This document shows positions 10,442 to 22,623 of a stretch of DNA of 64,000 nt, in pieces. Below the pieces are notes generated by a model that saw only the letters and a program-made list of their open reading frames with translations, searched no databases and was not told where the DNA came from. The DNA lies in assembly GCA_019096195.1 (NCBI GenBank), contig JAGTXK010000134.1:434001-498000 (forward strand). The letters run 5' to 3'. The translations under genes were made by a program, and so were the position numbers. This DNA is from Boletus sp. NGJ (Eukaryota > Basidiomycota > Agaricomycetes > Boletales > Boletaceae). Numbering within the stretch: position 1 is the first letter of the stretch; each line of letters begins with the position of its first letter.

Positions 10442-13334
10442 ATGGATACAGCAGCGTTCGAAGGTGGTCCCCATAGCGGTTACTATCTGCCTTCTCCTGT
10501 CCTCACGGAGAATGATCCACGCTCCGAAAAAGAAAAAGATAACACAAACACACAAGTGGATATCGTTTCCGTAGAATAGCAGGATAGCGGCGCTCTCGAT
10601 CCTCACGCGATTAACACAGATGATCCTTTCCCCGTCGATCCAGACGCACCAGTGGAGGAACAGCAGTTTACCTTCCGTGCAGCTATCGTCGGTTGCGCAC
10701 TCGGTGCTGTTATTGCAGCTAGTAACGTTTACCTCGGCTTGAAGGCATGTCGTCCGTTATGGTTTACTTTTCTCTCTCAGTCTGATGACTCTAGACCGGT
10801 TGGACTTTTGGAGCATCCTTGTTCGGTGCAATATTCGGCTTCGCGATTTTAAAACCCCTGTCGAAGGCTCTGCCACGCTACTTAGGAGGCGGTTATTTTG
10901 GACCCAAGGAGAACAATGTCGCGCAGGTAGCTGCAACCTCGGCTGGATCCCTGGGGATTACTCTTCACCTCTGGCTTTCCTGCCGCTTATCAACTGGGAT
11001 TGCTCCAAGCGTCTCCAATCCAAGACATTGACCGTCTGTTCGCATTCACAATCTGTTGCGCCTTTTTTGGACTTGCCTTTTCCATTCCGCTCCGCAAGTT
11101 TTACATCCTCAAATTGAAGCTCGTCTTCCCAACGGGCGTCGCGACTGCGTATACTATTCAGTCATTGCATGTCGGCAAAAACGCAGTAGTGGAGGCAGGC
11201 AAGAAGACAAAGGCGCTCATTCTTTCTTTCTGTTTCGCTATCACCTTCCGAGTTGTGAGCGAATATGCGCCGGCGTTGCTCTGGGACTGGCACGTTTTCT
11301 ACACAATGAACAGGATTGGTTGGACTTCAACGATCGTGGCAGAGAGCTGGGTCAGTCCAACGTGCGCAACCTTCCAGTTTACGCTGATCCCAACTCAAAA
11401 AGGGATGGATATGGGAGTGGACGCCAGCCTTTATCGGTGTCGGGATGTTGACAGGCATTAACGCGTCCTATAGTTTCTTGGGTGGAATACGTTTTCCACG
11501 CAGCTATATCCTCTTGGGATCTCATTGTCCGTCAAGAGTTTTTTGGCATGGGCCACCATTGGGCCCGTCATCATCAGTAGAGGAATGGTACGTGTTATTT
11601 GTATCACACCGCCAAGACGACGTTCTGAGAGCTACGGTAGGTATCAGGGATCCCTGCGGACGAGAGCATACCCGGTTATATGAATTACTTTTCCATGTAA
11701 GCCGTTCCCTCAACCGACGCCAAACTCTCGGATCCTTACGCTTCAACCAGGATGCTCTCCGATCCGGTCAATGATCCTTCACCCAGATACTGGCTTGTAA
11801 TAACCACCATTTTTCGCATTCATTCACCTACTCAACGAGAGCTAGGTTTGGCCGGGTACGCTCATGCTACTCTGCACAAGCTTCGCAGAGGTGGCTTGTA
11901 ACGCGAGATCGATCTACGCAGCTCTTCAGAGGATGGTCTCGAGCGTATCTGAGAAGCTCCAGAAGCTACCTCTCAGTGATAGAACAAAGGACGAATTTTT
12001 TGACCCCGTTCCCGAGGACGAACGTGTACCTCTGTGGATGTGGGGTTCCGTGCTCCTCGCAAGTATCCTCATTAGCTGTGTCGTTATGGGCGTTCAGTTT
12101 GGTCAAAATGTGCTTATCTCATGCTTTTGTTCGCTCACTCCACTGCTAGCTATTCTCTTTGCGTTTCTCTCTAGTTTTATCGGAACTGAGAGTTGCGGAC
12201 GAACAAATATCACTCCAGTAACCGCAATCGGTTAGCTCAAATTTCGTTACGCCGTGGACGTGGCCCTAATGTGTTGAAATCAGGAAATGCATCTCAACTA
12301 GTATTTGGTGGTATCGGGAAAGGGAACAATTACTCTCCAAAGCAAAATGAGCTCCTTAACAGCCTCTCAGGTATGCTTGCGCTCGGTAAGTCCATCTAAA
12401 CGTCACCTGCATGGCAGACAACTAAAGTGTTTATACAGGCGCTTCAGAGCAAGGTCTGCATGCACTTTGATCCGATAAGTTCCCCGACTCTGAGATTGTT
12501 TCACAGCCGCGGACATGACTGTGGACTTGAAGGCTGCACATCTTCTCCGATCTTCACCGAAAGCTGTCTTTTATGCACAGCTGTGTGGGGCAATCGTGTC
12601 CATATTCATTTCTTCCAGCGTCTATGTTGTGTTTTCGTCAGCGTATCCTTGTATCAACAGTCTCTCTTACGAAACATGCAGTTTCCCGATTCCCGATGTC
12701 CAGGCTTGGCGCGTATGTCCCACGACGAACTGTTCCAGTTTATCCTATTACTGATGATTGATAGGCCATCGCAGTTGCAGTGTCTTCCTCGACGTTGCCT
12801 ATCCTGCGGTCATCGGGTTATACAGCCATTGGACTTGGCTTTGCCTCTATCCTATCGGTTGTGGTGAAATACAAACTAGTGCCTCCGAAATACCATGCAT
12901 TCGTTCCGTACGTATCACAGGTTAGCGCGCGCGTTCGAAACGCTCACTCTGACCCTGGTCCAGAAACTTTAACGCGATGGGAATCGCCTTCATCATGAGT
13001 AGGTCTCTCCACCTCTTGAAAAATCTGACATTGTTGATCACCCAGATTCACAGATGTGAGCACGTACCCCTTGGCGATGTTCTTCAGGTCCACTGTGGCG
13101 TTCTTTTGGAGAAGAGCGTGAGTGTATTCGGAAATGACCCGCGAAAAGTGTGTCCTGATGAAAAATGCCAGTTCTGCCCACAATTACCAGATGTATTGTT
13201 TTGCGATTGCGACGGGGTTCATCGCGGGAGAGGGTCTTGGCGGGATCGTTACCGCCATTCTGACGATTCCTGGTGTTTCAGGAGCGACGTACGGGACTAC
13301 GGTTGGTTGTCCAGGAGGGATTTATTGTGGATGA
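10442..13334 (+). pseudogene. OPT-family oligopeptide transporter, apparently damaged
   Basis: Multi-pass OPT transporter (proton-coupled oligopeptide/metal-chelate uptake). The N-terminus starts at 10,442. Recognisable blocks are FRAAIVGCALGAVIAASNVY with LGLK, ALPRYLGGGYFGP, KLVFPTGVATAYTIQSLH, FIGVGMLTGINASYSFLGG, SFAEVACNARSIY, ESCGRTNITPVTAIG, and near the C-terminus GLGFASILSVVVKYKLVPP and GEGLGGIVTAI. Many 45-60 bp introns splice cleanly, one of them GC-AG (10,745-10,794). Two faults are seen. An in-frame TAG lies at 10,577-10,579, ahead of the first membrane segment. One extra base near 10,960 shifts the frame before LFTSGFPAAY. The rest is well conserved, so this is either a recent pseudogene or a sequence-error locus. 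Confidence 0.8.
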
Positions 13335-13406
13335 GATAAGATTACTCATGGACTGACTCACGTGAGACATGTGACATATACGACTACTTGACACTCCTTG
13401 TTCCGC

Positions 13407-14198
13407 ATGTTCAGTCGCCTGAAGCAAGTTCGCACTGCGTTCGTCTCGCTCGCCACGAAATCATTCTCTACGACCGGCATCGATCCATCTCAGCATCGCT
13501 CTGCAATGAGTTCAGGTATCGATCACGACGCCATGACGAGCGTAATGCAAAGGAGCTCATGTCCGTGAAATTAGCATCACAACAACCCGAGATTGCCACC
13601 TTTGCGGCGGGTTGTTTTTGGGGCGTGGAGCACATCTTTCTGAAGCATTACCCACCCTCCCAGAACAAGGGGATCCTGAAGACCGCGGTAGGATACACCG
13701 GGGGCAAGGATTCGTCGCTCAACCCTAGCTACCAGCAAGTGTGTACTGGCTCGACGAATCATGCAGAGGCGCTGAGGATCGAATTTGATCCTTCCATTGT
13801 CAGGTATGACGAACTCATCGGTGAGTGCATGCGCATGCCAGGTTTGTTCCAAAAACTGACGTATCCAGAGTTCTTTTATCGGACGCACGACCCAACGACT
13901 GTGAACAGACAGGGAGCGGATACCGGTACTCGTACGTAGTGAGGACTGTGATCATATGTCTCCTGATTTCTGTACAGAGTACCGGTCTGCCATCTTTACT
14001 CACAGTCCTGAGCAAGCAAGCATTGCAAAGCGCGTCACGGAGGAGGTCCAGGCCAAACACTTTACACCCAAGGGAAAGAAGATTGTCACCGAGATTCTCC
14101 AGGCTGCACCGTGGTATGATGCAGAGGACTATCACCAACTCTACCTCTTCCAGAATCCACAGGGATACCAATGCCCTACTCACAAATTGCATTGGTAA
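13407..14198 (+). CDS. msrA: Peptide methionine sulfoxide reductase A
   Basis: Reduces methionine-S-sulfoxide in proteins, using thioredoxin as the final donor. Four exons join exactly: 13,407-13,515, 13,575-13,820, 13,869-13,931 and 13,978-14,198, giving 212 residues. The catalytic motif GCFWGVEH carries the nucleophilic Cys near residue 47. VGYTGG, YQQVCTGSTNHAEALRIEFD and FFYRTHDPTTVNRQGADTGT are standard MsrA blocks. The first exon encodes an Arg/Ser/Thr-rich stretch without acids up to FSTTGIDPS, a plausible mitochondrial presequence. An internal Met (MSS, codons 34-36) at the end of exon 1 could serve as a cytosolic start. The tail is QCPTHKLHW. Confidence 0.92.
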
Positions 14199-14529
14199 TG
14201 ATTGCATAACATTGGAAGCAGCGAATCATGTACATAGTATGTACCACACAGAGAACACCTCAGAGTAAAGCAAGCCCGTCCCTTTGCAATGTAACAAGGA
14301 GGGTGGTGCCGAACGGGCGATGTCAATGCGAACCCGTCGTTGAAAACGAGGGAAGCTCAACTCCCTGCACCGTCGTTTCTCTTCATGGGCGTTTTTGATT
14401 GTGGAAGAATCAAACATCAACAACCAGAAAAATCGAGTTTATGAGGATCATGCGTGGGAAAGCATTACACATATTCCCCTATCTGCCTTCGACTTTGTAA
14501 CGTCATTACTACAAAATTGTGGACGACAA
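14199..14529. other. Intergenic
   Basis: About 330 bp between MsrA and the next plus-strand gene. No RNA gene or coding frame is recognised. Confidence 0.4.
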
Positions 14530-15771
14530 TGTCGAGACAATGGTGAGTGTAAAAGATTGTTTTAACCCACAACCGTTTTTTTGCCAGTTCTATGCCTGTT
14601 CAACCGTACGAATTCCAAGTTAAGTTGTCGAGTCCATCTGCTTATATAACCAGGAACGTGGGATGCCACGTATGAGAATGACAAGTACTTGCTGAGTTCC
14701 ATCGACATGCCCGCAGCCCACAAAATACCAGAAAACCACCCAGTACACTCCTTTTTTGCCAAATGCGACCTGAAGGCAGAGATATATGTCACCCACATCG
14801 AGTCTACTAATGCATCCACCCGCAAGTCCGTCAAGCATCCGCGCTCGCTGAGCTTCCATGACTGACGTGTCCCGATATCCTAGACGCCACTTTCTAATGC
14901 TAGTGGGAATGAACCTAGCCTGGTCTTTGCTCCTCATGAGACGGGTATATCGCGGCATGTCCCGTTACGGGTTTTGGTTTGCCATTGGTAAACTAGTACC
15001 GAAGTGGACCGCGACTTCACCGGGCTTTAACATGGCGCTCCTCGGCAATATCGTCTTGGATCTCTTTATCTTCCTAATTCTCGTGCCTATGATACGTGAT
15101 TTTCTCAGTGGTGTCGCCACTCTGCGTTTCCGCCACGGATTCCCTCAGGAAGAAATCATTTTCCGTAAACCCAGCGAGTCTACCATAGCAAACATCGTTT
15201 CAGAGGCTCCGGAGAAGAGGGATGCCTTCATGAAGGATCTTCTTCGCCGTGCTGTCGATCCCGAGGAGATGAAGCAAACAACGTTTGGTTTACCATGGGA
15301 AGAATGGGTGTATGACTACAAAGCTATGTTGGCCGCCTGCGAAATGGACAGGAGAGGCATCATCGACGTGAAGACATGGGAGCTCTGCGTATGGATGAAG
15401 ATGAAAGATGGCTGGACTGCTGTCGAACAGGGAAAGGAGAACGATATCCAAAGTCAGATTGGTATGATGGATAAAATGAGGGTATGATCATCGTTGACGG
15501 GGTACGATCGGGTCTTTGCTCATGGTTCATGCTACAGGATCGTCTGCGCGCCATGGGCAAGATAAACGTTTTCCACCAGATGATGGAAGTCATACAGGTG
15601 AAAACGATGTCAAAGGATGGTACACCGCTCGCGGTGACAGAGGACGTAGATGCGATCATCGCGGACATCTTTAAACGAAATGATGTCGATTTCGAGAAGT
15701 TGACGAGCGAGCTGGCCAAAGACGCTCCGCCCTCCGCACGGTTCGCTAAGAGCTCAAAGAAGCTTGAATGA
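14530..15771 (+). CDS. Conserved-looking membrane protein of unknown function
   Basis: Main exons run from about 14,655 to a 57 bp intron (GTCCGTCAAG...CCTAG) ending at 14,882, then to 15,483, then from about 15,538 to the TGA at 15,769-15,771. The N-terminal part has WDATYENDKYLLSSIDMP. Two membrane segments follow: FLMLVGMNLAWSLLLMRRVY and MALLGNIVLDLFIFLILVPM. After them comes a hydrophilic domain of about 200 residues with FGLPWEEWVYDYKAMLAA and an acidic, helical end. The first one or two small exons (ATG near 14,529 or 14,585) are uncertain because the phase into 14,655 does not fit a simple splice. Family not recognised. Confidence 0.65.
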
Positions 15772-16153
15772 TGGTAGTGCGTGCACGGCAATAAGTTGTT
15801 CAAGCACCCCAACTTACTACAATGCTTCACCCGCGCACTGATCATACCTAGAAACCAAATGATACCATTTGCGCTCGGTGTTTTGTAAGCTCGTCGGACT
15901 GACACTTCCGTTTCTTAAGCAACAACCTTGTGAATGGCTCGAGGTGTGCTCCAACATTGACTTTCCCGATACCTTGTGACACTTCATGTTATCTCTCAGT
16001 TATCTTATAACCTCCGGTGATCAACTTCTCTCACACGGTATCATGAGTTGATACATCCGAACTTCACCATTTTCCCCGTTAGCCTTCCTCGTCAAGGATC
16101 ACCCATCTATATAAGGAGGCCTATCATACCTGAAAGTTCGAAGCGCATCCACC
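15772..16153. promoter_or_regulatory. Intergenic, with probable permease promoter
   Basis: About 380 bp ahead of the permease start. A TATA-like CTATATAAGG at about 16,107-16,116 lies roughly 40 bp upstream of the ATG at 16,154, a reasonable core promoter position. Nothing else is recognised. Confidence 0.45.
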
Positions 16154-18620
16154 ATGTCTATACTTCGCGTCCCTTCTAATACCCCTTCGTCTGGCACCCA
16201 AGGAGGGAAGCAAAGACATTTGCAGGAGAACCATGCACATGCATTGTCGACCAAGGAGGTAGACACTGGTGCACAGATTGTCGCTGGTTTGTCAACCGAG
16301 CTGGATCCCGTCGAGTCAGCACGCGTCAGGTGTGCAACAGTTCAATTCTGGCATCGTTGTGTTCCACTAACTTGGCGCGCACATGCAGGAAAAAGATTGA
16401 TTATCACATCCTCCCAATGATGTGCAGTGAGTTCTCATCCCATATCTTTCAAAGTGGTCGTGTTCCAACGCGGTTTGTTGTGCAGCGCTCTACTGGTGAA
16501 CAGAGGCGTTCTAATGACTCCCTGTTTTGCTCATCCTTTCTTGGGTTGCAAGGATCCAGTTTATGGATAAAACCACACTTGGTAGTGCTGCGATTCTTGG
16601 CATAGAGTGAGGTTCCCCGTGACATGGAACCGTGGAATTTCTTCTTACATGTGACAGCCAAGGCGCCCATCTATCAACCAATCAGTAAGTACTTGTGACA
16701 TGAGACCTCCGGTGGCTCTGATACGGCGCTTCACAGATATAATTGGTATCGCCAATCTATTCCCCGGTGGTCGCTAATATGTGTCTGATGTGTTGTTCTC
16801 AGGCTCGGAACGATATTTTACATCAGTTACTTCGTCTTTGAATATCCTCAGAACCTTGCACTCCAACGGTTCCCCGTTGGCAGATGGATGAGGCACGTGT
16901 CGCGATCATGTCGTCGTACTTCCCATCACTTACACTGCATTTAGCCTGAATATCTTCGTCTGGGGCATTTCATTGGCATGTCAGGCCGCCTGTACCAACT
17001 TTGCTCAACTCTTTGTGTGCAGACTCTTCCTAGGCATGTGTGAGGGTTCTATCACGGCGGGGTTCATGATTGTTAGTTCCATGTTCTACACGCGCAACGA
17101 ACAGACGTTGCGGGTTGGGTATTGGTGTGAGTACGCTTCGTCGTCAGGCGTTGTTATCTGTGCTAATAGGTAGCTAGTCTTGATGAACGGGACAGGTAAG
17201 TCGACTGAACTGGGTCGCGAGTGATGCTGACTCGTCCAACAGCCCAAATCATCTCTGGATTCATCAGCTTTGGATCTCTACACATTCAAACTGCTGGATT
17301 CGCTCCCTGGCAATGGTGAGGGTCTTGGCTGCTGAGAATTTGACGAGGGAAATCAAATTGTCTGCAAGGTTGATGATCATTACTGGGACCATAACACTCA
17401 TCGTAGCAGTAATTTACTGGTATTGCGGAGTCCTTGGCTCATAACCTCGGCTGACCATGGTTTCTGCAGGTTCTTCTTCCCCGATTCTCCTACCAATGCA
17501 TGGTTCCTTACGCCGAGCGAGCGTGCGACGGCGGTCCAACGTTTGAAGGTGGGGAACTCGCGGAAGGTCTGCCTATCGCCACTCTGTATTAATGGGACCC
17601 TCTAGGGAAAACCAAACTGGGGTGGAGAACAAACACTTTAAGAAGGAACAGTGCGTCTTCACACATTCATGTCCTTCATTTGGCAATGACGAGGACGCGT
17701 AGGATGATAGAAGCACTCCTAGACCCCAAGACATGGCTCTTTGCACTCTTTTCCGCCTTGGACAACGTACCCAACTCGCTCACGAACCAGCGCCAGATCA
17801 TCATCTCGTCCTTTGGATTTACCTACCTCGACACGACGCTTCTTGGATGTGTTGACGGGTTCATTGAGATCATGACCATCTGGACGGGAGTGACCCTCGC
17901 GGCTCGAATTCCGAACGGTCGTGCCTATGTTGGCGTGCTTTACTTCATTCCGTCCCTCATTGGGGTATTGATGATCGAGTTCTTACCGTGGAGCAATCAG
18001 GTTGGGTTACTCTTTGGGATCTGGCTCGTCGATATCAATACCACCGGGTTCGTCTTGTCTTTGTCCTGGTTAACTAATGTTACGGCGGGACACACCAAGA
18101 GGGTTCGTCCCGTCCAGTTTCTGTCGTATCCCCGCATCTTTCTCAGGTGGGCGTGTATGATGATGTAGGTCACGACGAACGCCATCATGCTCAGTGCCTA
18201 CTGCATCGGAAACGCAGCAGGTCCGTTTATGTGGCAGTTACAGTATAAGCCAAGGTATGTCCATCCATTTCTGCCTGACCGCGCTACGATGGTCGGAATC
18301 GCGTCCATGTAGGAACCGTATCCCGTGGATCGTCATTGGTATCTGTTACCTCGTCTGCCCGTTCTTGTTGTTGGTCATCCGCTGGTTGTTGGCGCAGGAA
18401 AATGCACGACGGGATGCTGAGCCGGTCGAGGAAGAAGAGGAATTCTTTATTGAGAAGGAATCGGAGGACGGGACGCGTGTGCAGGTCAAGATAGACAAGG
18501 TATGATGTTGTCGTTTGCGCTGTCGATGTCGATGTGGTTGGACGGACGTTGACGGGATCTTGACAGGAGTTCATGGATTTGACGGACCGGCAAAACCGCG
18601 ATTTCAGATACGTGCTTTAA
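16154..18620 (+). CDS. MFS permease of the Dal5/allantoate (anion:cation symporter) type
   Basis: Twelve-helix plasma-membrane transporter, likely for an organic anion such as allantoate, nicotinate or similar; the substrate cannot be read from sequence. Start MSILRVPSN at 16,154. QFMDKTTLGSAAILGI is the characteristic TM1 signature of the Dal5 family. It is followed by FVFEYPQNLALQRFPVGRWM, LFVCRLFLGMCEGSITAGF, WFFFPDSPTNAWFLTPSER, and the long C-terminal half with LLDPKTWLFALFSAL and NAIMLSAYCIGNAAGPFMW. The end is TDRQNRDFRYVL. At least ten short introns fit, including a 10 bp micro-exon (16,486-16,495). The reading appears intact across every splice I checked. Confidence 0.88.
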
Positions 18621-19303
18621 GTAAGGAAAGAGCGGTACGCTCGTCGCTGATAACATGACGGTTGGGGTCTGGGGAAGTCTGATGGCAATCACGTCACTTA
18701 TTCTGATGGGCCAGTCAAACATAAAATCTCATATGGCACATGTTCGGATGGGTAATGGGCATTTGAATTGGATGAGTTGCGTGAGTCGTCCGAAATTTCG
18801 GCATACAGGCGGACGTTCGATATGCCGATGTATCTCCGACTGTGGTTCACACTCCTTGGCCAAGAAGTAATGGATCAGCGACCAAGAAAAATGTTCACGG
18901 CGTTCCATGGCCCTGGGAGACGAGGAGCTTGAGGTTTGAGCAGACGTGTAACGAGACAAGTCGGACCCGAGAGTTACCACTGTCACTCTCCGACTCGGAA
19001 CGTGTCTAATTCTGGAGGCGATACATATTACTGTAATATCAATGACTCGGAAGGCTTGAACTGTACTGACAGTGGACTACAGTCGACCGTGGGCTTGTCG
19101 GCTGATAAGCATGCCGTTGCTTTGCTGATGCGCACCCGATTGTAGCTCACACATTTCATACGAATCCGCCATGAGGCACCAACGATAGTGAAACTTGTCC
19201 TTTTAGTACAGGCTCGGACGAACTGCGGTTATAAGGTGTCGTATGGACTACATATAACTGATCTAATTGACGCACAGGACCCACCCCCGATACCCCCCAC
19301 ACG
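18621..19303. other. Intergenic, with a possible protein fragment
   Basis: There is no convincing gene. Around 18,810-18,900 one frame reads FDMPMYLRLWFTLLGQEVMD, which looks protein-like and may be a fragment of a lost gene. No start or splice pattern supports it. Confidence 0.3.
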
Positions 19304-20625
19304 ATGCCTTCACAAGCAAGGTCAGTTTCCTCGTTTGCCACATGAACCAAGTTCTTAATCATTTGACATCATCGTTCACAGTGTTGAAGGCGGGTTTGCA
19401 GTGCCACGAGAGATTGGTCTCACAAGCGCTACCTTTCTTGCGTATATCCTTCCGCCTCTCGTGTGTCAGTACTTGATGGGAGTGCTCGTTCAACTCAACC
19501 GAACGCGCTTCTACCGCTTGGCGTTGTTACCTGTCACCGTTTGGTTAGCTTGGCGTGCGACCTTGGTGGATATGTCGGGAGGTCACCCGGCGAAAGTCCA
19601 GACGAATTCCATGCTCATCGTGAGTCTCACTCCGTTCAATGTTGTACGCCAATTGATGGGATCTGTCCCAGACCCAAATGTCATCCCTCTCAACGCGCTC
19701 CGCTGTGTGGGCATTTGCACCAGTGCGATATCGACGTCACAGTTCCACGGATAATCAAAACAAAGCGAATTCGGGAAGCGTTTACGCCGCATGTTGGAAC
19801 ACCTGGGATTTGCTCATCAACCCGCGAGGTATCGGATGGAATTGGCCACGGGGACTCGTCGTACCTAACCCCACCTTCGAAACCGACTCGCGCTTCATTT
19901 TCGTACTGTTGTCGGCAGCCGGTGTTGCATTTCACGCCTTGGCGTTCGATGCGTGTGTGCAAAGCATGCGCATCTTGTCCCCAGAGACGTTCGGCTCACT
20001 TCAAGGTGGCTCTCTCTTTGACCAGTCCCTCCCCCCCGTCCTAGAACTCTTGCGATCCGTGCTCGTATCACTATTGGGAGCGTCTTCGGCGTACTTTGGG
20101 TTGCAGTACAGCTACCAGCTTCTAGCGATCGTGTGCGTCATCTTGTTTCACCAACATCCATCTCAATGGCCACCCCTTTTCGACTCTCCGTGGTTGTCGA
20201 CTTCTCTGAGCGAACTGTGGGGACGTCGGTGGCATCAAATGATGCGAGATATGTTACTGACTCTGGGTGGTCAGCCGTTCGATTACATGTTTGGCCGGCT
20301 TGGAAGCGTGCTCGGAGTCTTCCTGGTTTCCGGGATCTTTCACGACATTGAACTGCGATCCTCTGGACGCGGGGGAAACTCGGTGGTCCCCGTCGGCTTC
20401 TGGACGATGCAGGGCATCGGGGTGATCCTGGAGCGTGTTTGGAAAAAAGTCACGGGGAGATCGGTCGGTGGTGTTTGGGGATGGATGTGGATGGTTGGGT
20501 GGCTGACGTTCTGGGGTGTCCCGATGGTGGACGAGTATGCGAAAGTGGGGAGGTTTGCTGCGTTGAGTTTGCCTGGTCGGTTCGAGCCATCGCTTGCGCT
20601 CGTTCGTGCGTTTGTTCGTGGTTAG
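19304..20625 (+). CDS. Wax-synthase-like MBOAT acyltransferase, paralog 1
   Basis: Membrane-bound O-acyltransferase of the fungal wax-synthase-like type (MBOAT_2), expected to acylate a lipid or terpenoid alcohol in the ER. Exons 19,304-19,320, 19,382-19,619 and 19,672-20,625 give 402 residues. A small first exon (MPSQA) leads into EIGLTSATFLAYILPPLVCQ. Conserved blocks are RGIGWNWPRGL, PLFDSPWLSTSLSELWGRRW followed by HQMMR, and VSGIFHDIELR, which carries the His expected at the active site. There are about eight hydrophobic segments. It lies in tandem with paralog 2; the two share exon structure and most residues, so this is a local duplication. Such enzymes occur in wax ester and secondary-metabolite pathways, but no other pathway gene is adjacent. 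Confidence 0.85.
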
Positions 20626-21167
20626 ATTGTGCGATTCAAGTAGCTGTTTTAGACATCCACAAACTCTGCAAATCAAAGAAGCATGCAAGTAGACGGCGAA
20701 AGTGTCTTGTATTTGTTACATCGTGGACTGGAATATAGAAGAACTCGATGCCGAGTGCATAGAATATTAGCTGGAACACCGGGCCTGCTATATTGCTCGT
20801 AAGGGATGCCGGTGAGGGTCATTGACTCGGAGTCGTTGATTCAACCATCTCTACAATGGAACAAAGAAACTATGTACTTGGTATCAACACGTCGGAGTCG
20901 AATCTACACATACCATTTTCCTGCATCGACGGTCTGCCGTTTGGCGACATATATGATTCACGACTTCAGTCGAATACGTGGTTGATTCCCGACGAAGGGG
21001 ATAATTCTATTCTCCCTCACGACGAGAGGACATGAGGCGGCGATACCAGACCCTTTTCGTTCAAACTTCTATTAATCATCCAAAATCATGGCCGTGCCTC
21101 GTTCGACCCACATCTGGTTAAAAACTAATCGGCTTGACGCTTGGATCCACTCTCCGATCCCCGCAAG
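20626..21167. other. Intergenic between MBOAT paralogs
   Basis: About 540 bp with no coding frame of interest. The stretch just upstream of paralog 2 should hold its promoter. Confidence 0.4.
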
Positions 21168-22504
21168 ATGGACACGCAAGCAAGGTCAGTTTCCTCGCAT
21201 CCTCCGTGAAGAGGGATCCTCATAGCCTACTATGACCAGTCAAGGTATTCAAGACATGGTCTTTACGACGTCGCAGAAGATCGGTCTCACAAGGGCTTCC
21301 TTTTTCGCATATATCCTTCCGCCTTTCGTATGTCAGTACTTGATGGGGGTATTGGTTCAGCTCGAGGGGACGCGCTTCTACCGCCTCGCGCTCTTGCCTG
21401 TCATCGTGTGGCTTTCCTGGCGCGGTATGTTCATTGACATGTCAGGCGGTGATCCAAAGCAAGGCCAGATGAACACCGTGCTCATCGTGAGTACATCCGA
21501 AACCCAGCGTGGCTGGCCATTGACGTAGTTCATTTCAGACTCATATGTGTAGCATCTCAATGCGCTGTACAGTTTGGGCTGTTGCCCAAGAGCGTTTTAG
21601 CCGTCAAAGTCCTTGGAAAAAAAAGGACAACTCAGATTCGGACAGCATCTACACAGCGTTCTGGAACGCCTGGGACTTGATGTTGAACGCGCGAGGCGTC
21701 GGATGGAACTGGCCGCGAGGACTCATCCTCCCCAAGCCCGCCTTTGAAACAGATTCTCGGACGATCTTCGTACTGTTATCGGCAGCCCGATTGGCCTTTC
21801 ACGCCTTTGCTTTCGATGCATGCCTTCAGACCATCCGCATTCTATCTCCGGAGACATTTGGCTCGCTCAATGGTGGTTCTCTGTTTGACCACACCCTCTC
21901 GCCCGGCCCAGAACTCTTGCGGGCTGTATTCGTGTCTTTCTTGACAGTCTGGATGGCGCACTTTGCGATACAGTGGAGCTACCAATTTCTAGCGATCGTT
22001 TGCATCATACTGTTCCAGCAACGTCCTTCCCAATGGCCACCACTTTTCGACTCTCCGTGGTTGTCGACTTCTTTGAGCGAACTTTGGGGCCGTCGATGGC
22101 ATCAGATGATGCGTGAAATCCTCGTGACGCTCGGTATGCGGCCGTTCGGTTATTTGTTTGGCCGACTTGGAGGCTTGTTTGGAGCCTTCCTGGTCTCCGG
22201 GATATTTCATGACATCGAACTTCGATCCTTTGGACGAGGCGGAAACTCGGTAATCCTCATCGGTTTCTGGGTGATGAACAGTGTTGGTGTGGTGTTGGAA
22301 CGTGTGTGGAAAGCAGCCACGGGGAGACCGGTGGGCGGGGTTTTAGGTTGGATGTGGACGTTTGGGTGGCTCGCGGTCTGGGGGGTTCCGGTGGTGAACG
22401 AGTGGGCCAAGGCGGGGCGGCTCGGAGCGTTGAGTTTGCCGGGCGAGCTTGAGCCAGCGCAAGCGCTGGTGGGGTTGGTTTGGCGCTTTTTAGTTGAATC
22501 GTGA
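21168..22504 (+). CDS. Wax-synthase-like MBOAT acyltransferase, paralog 2
   Basis: Exons 21,168-21,184, 21,240-21,486 and 21,539-22,504 give 409 residues. Exon borders, phases and first-exon length match paralog 1. It keeps the same core: RGVGWNWPRGLILPKP, the DSPWLSTSLSELWGRRW block, and VSGIFHDIELRSFGRGG. Differences concentrate in the N-terminal lead (QGIQDMVFTTSQ) and in the loop after MRCTVWAVAQERFSR. Both copies look functional. The role is inferred from family membership only, and divergence between the copies could reflect substrate change. Confidence 0.85.
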
Positions 22505-22623
22505 TGGACTGTGGATAGAATAACTTAATATGATGATATGTGCACGCGATTGTGCAGTGCATTTCTCATAAAAAGTTACAGTAATAAGTCAAAATCTAAA
22601 CACTTTCCCTCCCGCTGTTGTCA

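Noticed and set aside
16154-22504. Secondary-metabolite cluster around permease and two MBOAT genes
   Set aside because: No core synthase, P450 or cluster regulator lies nearby; neighbours are housekeeping genes.
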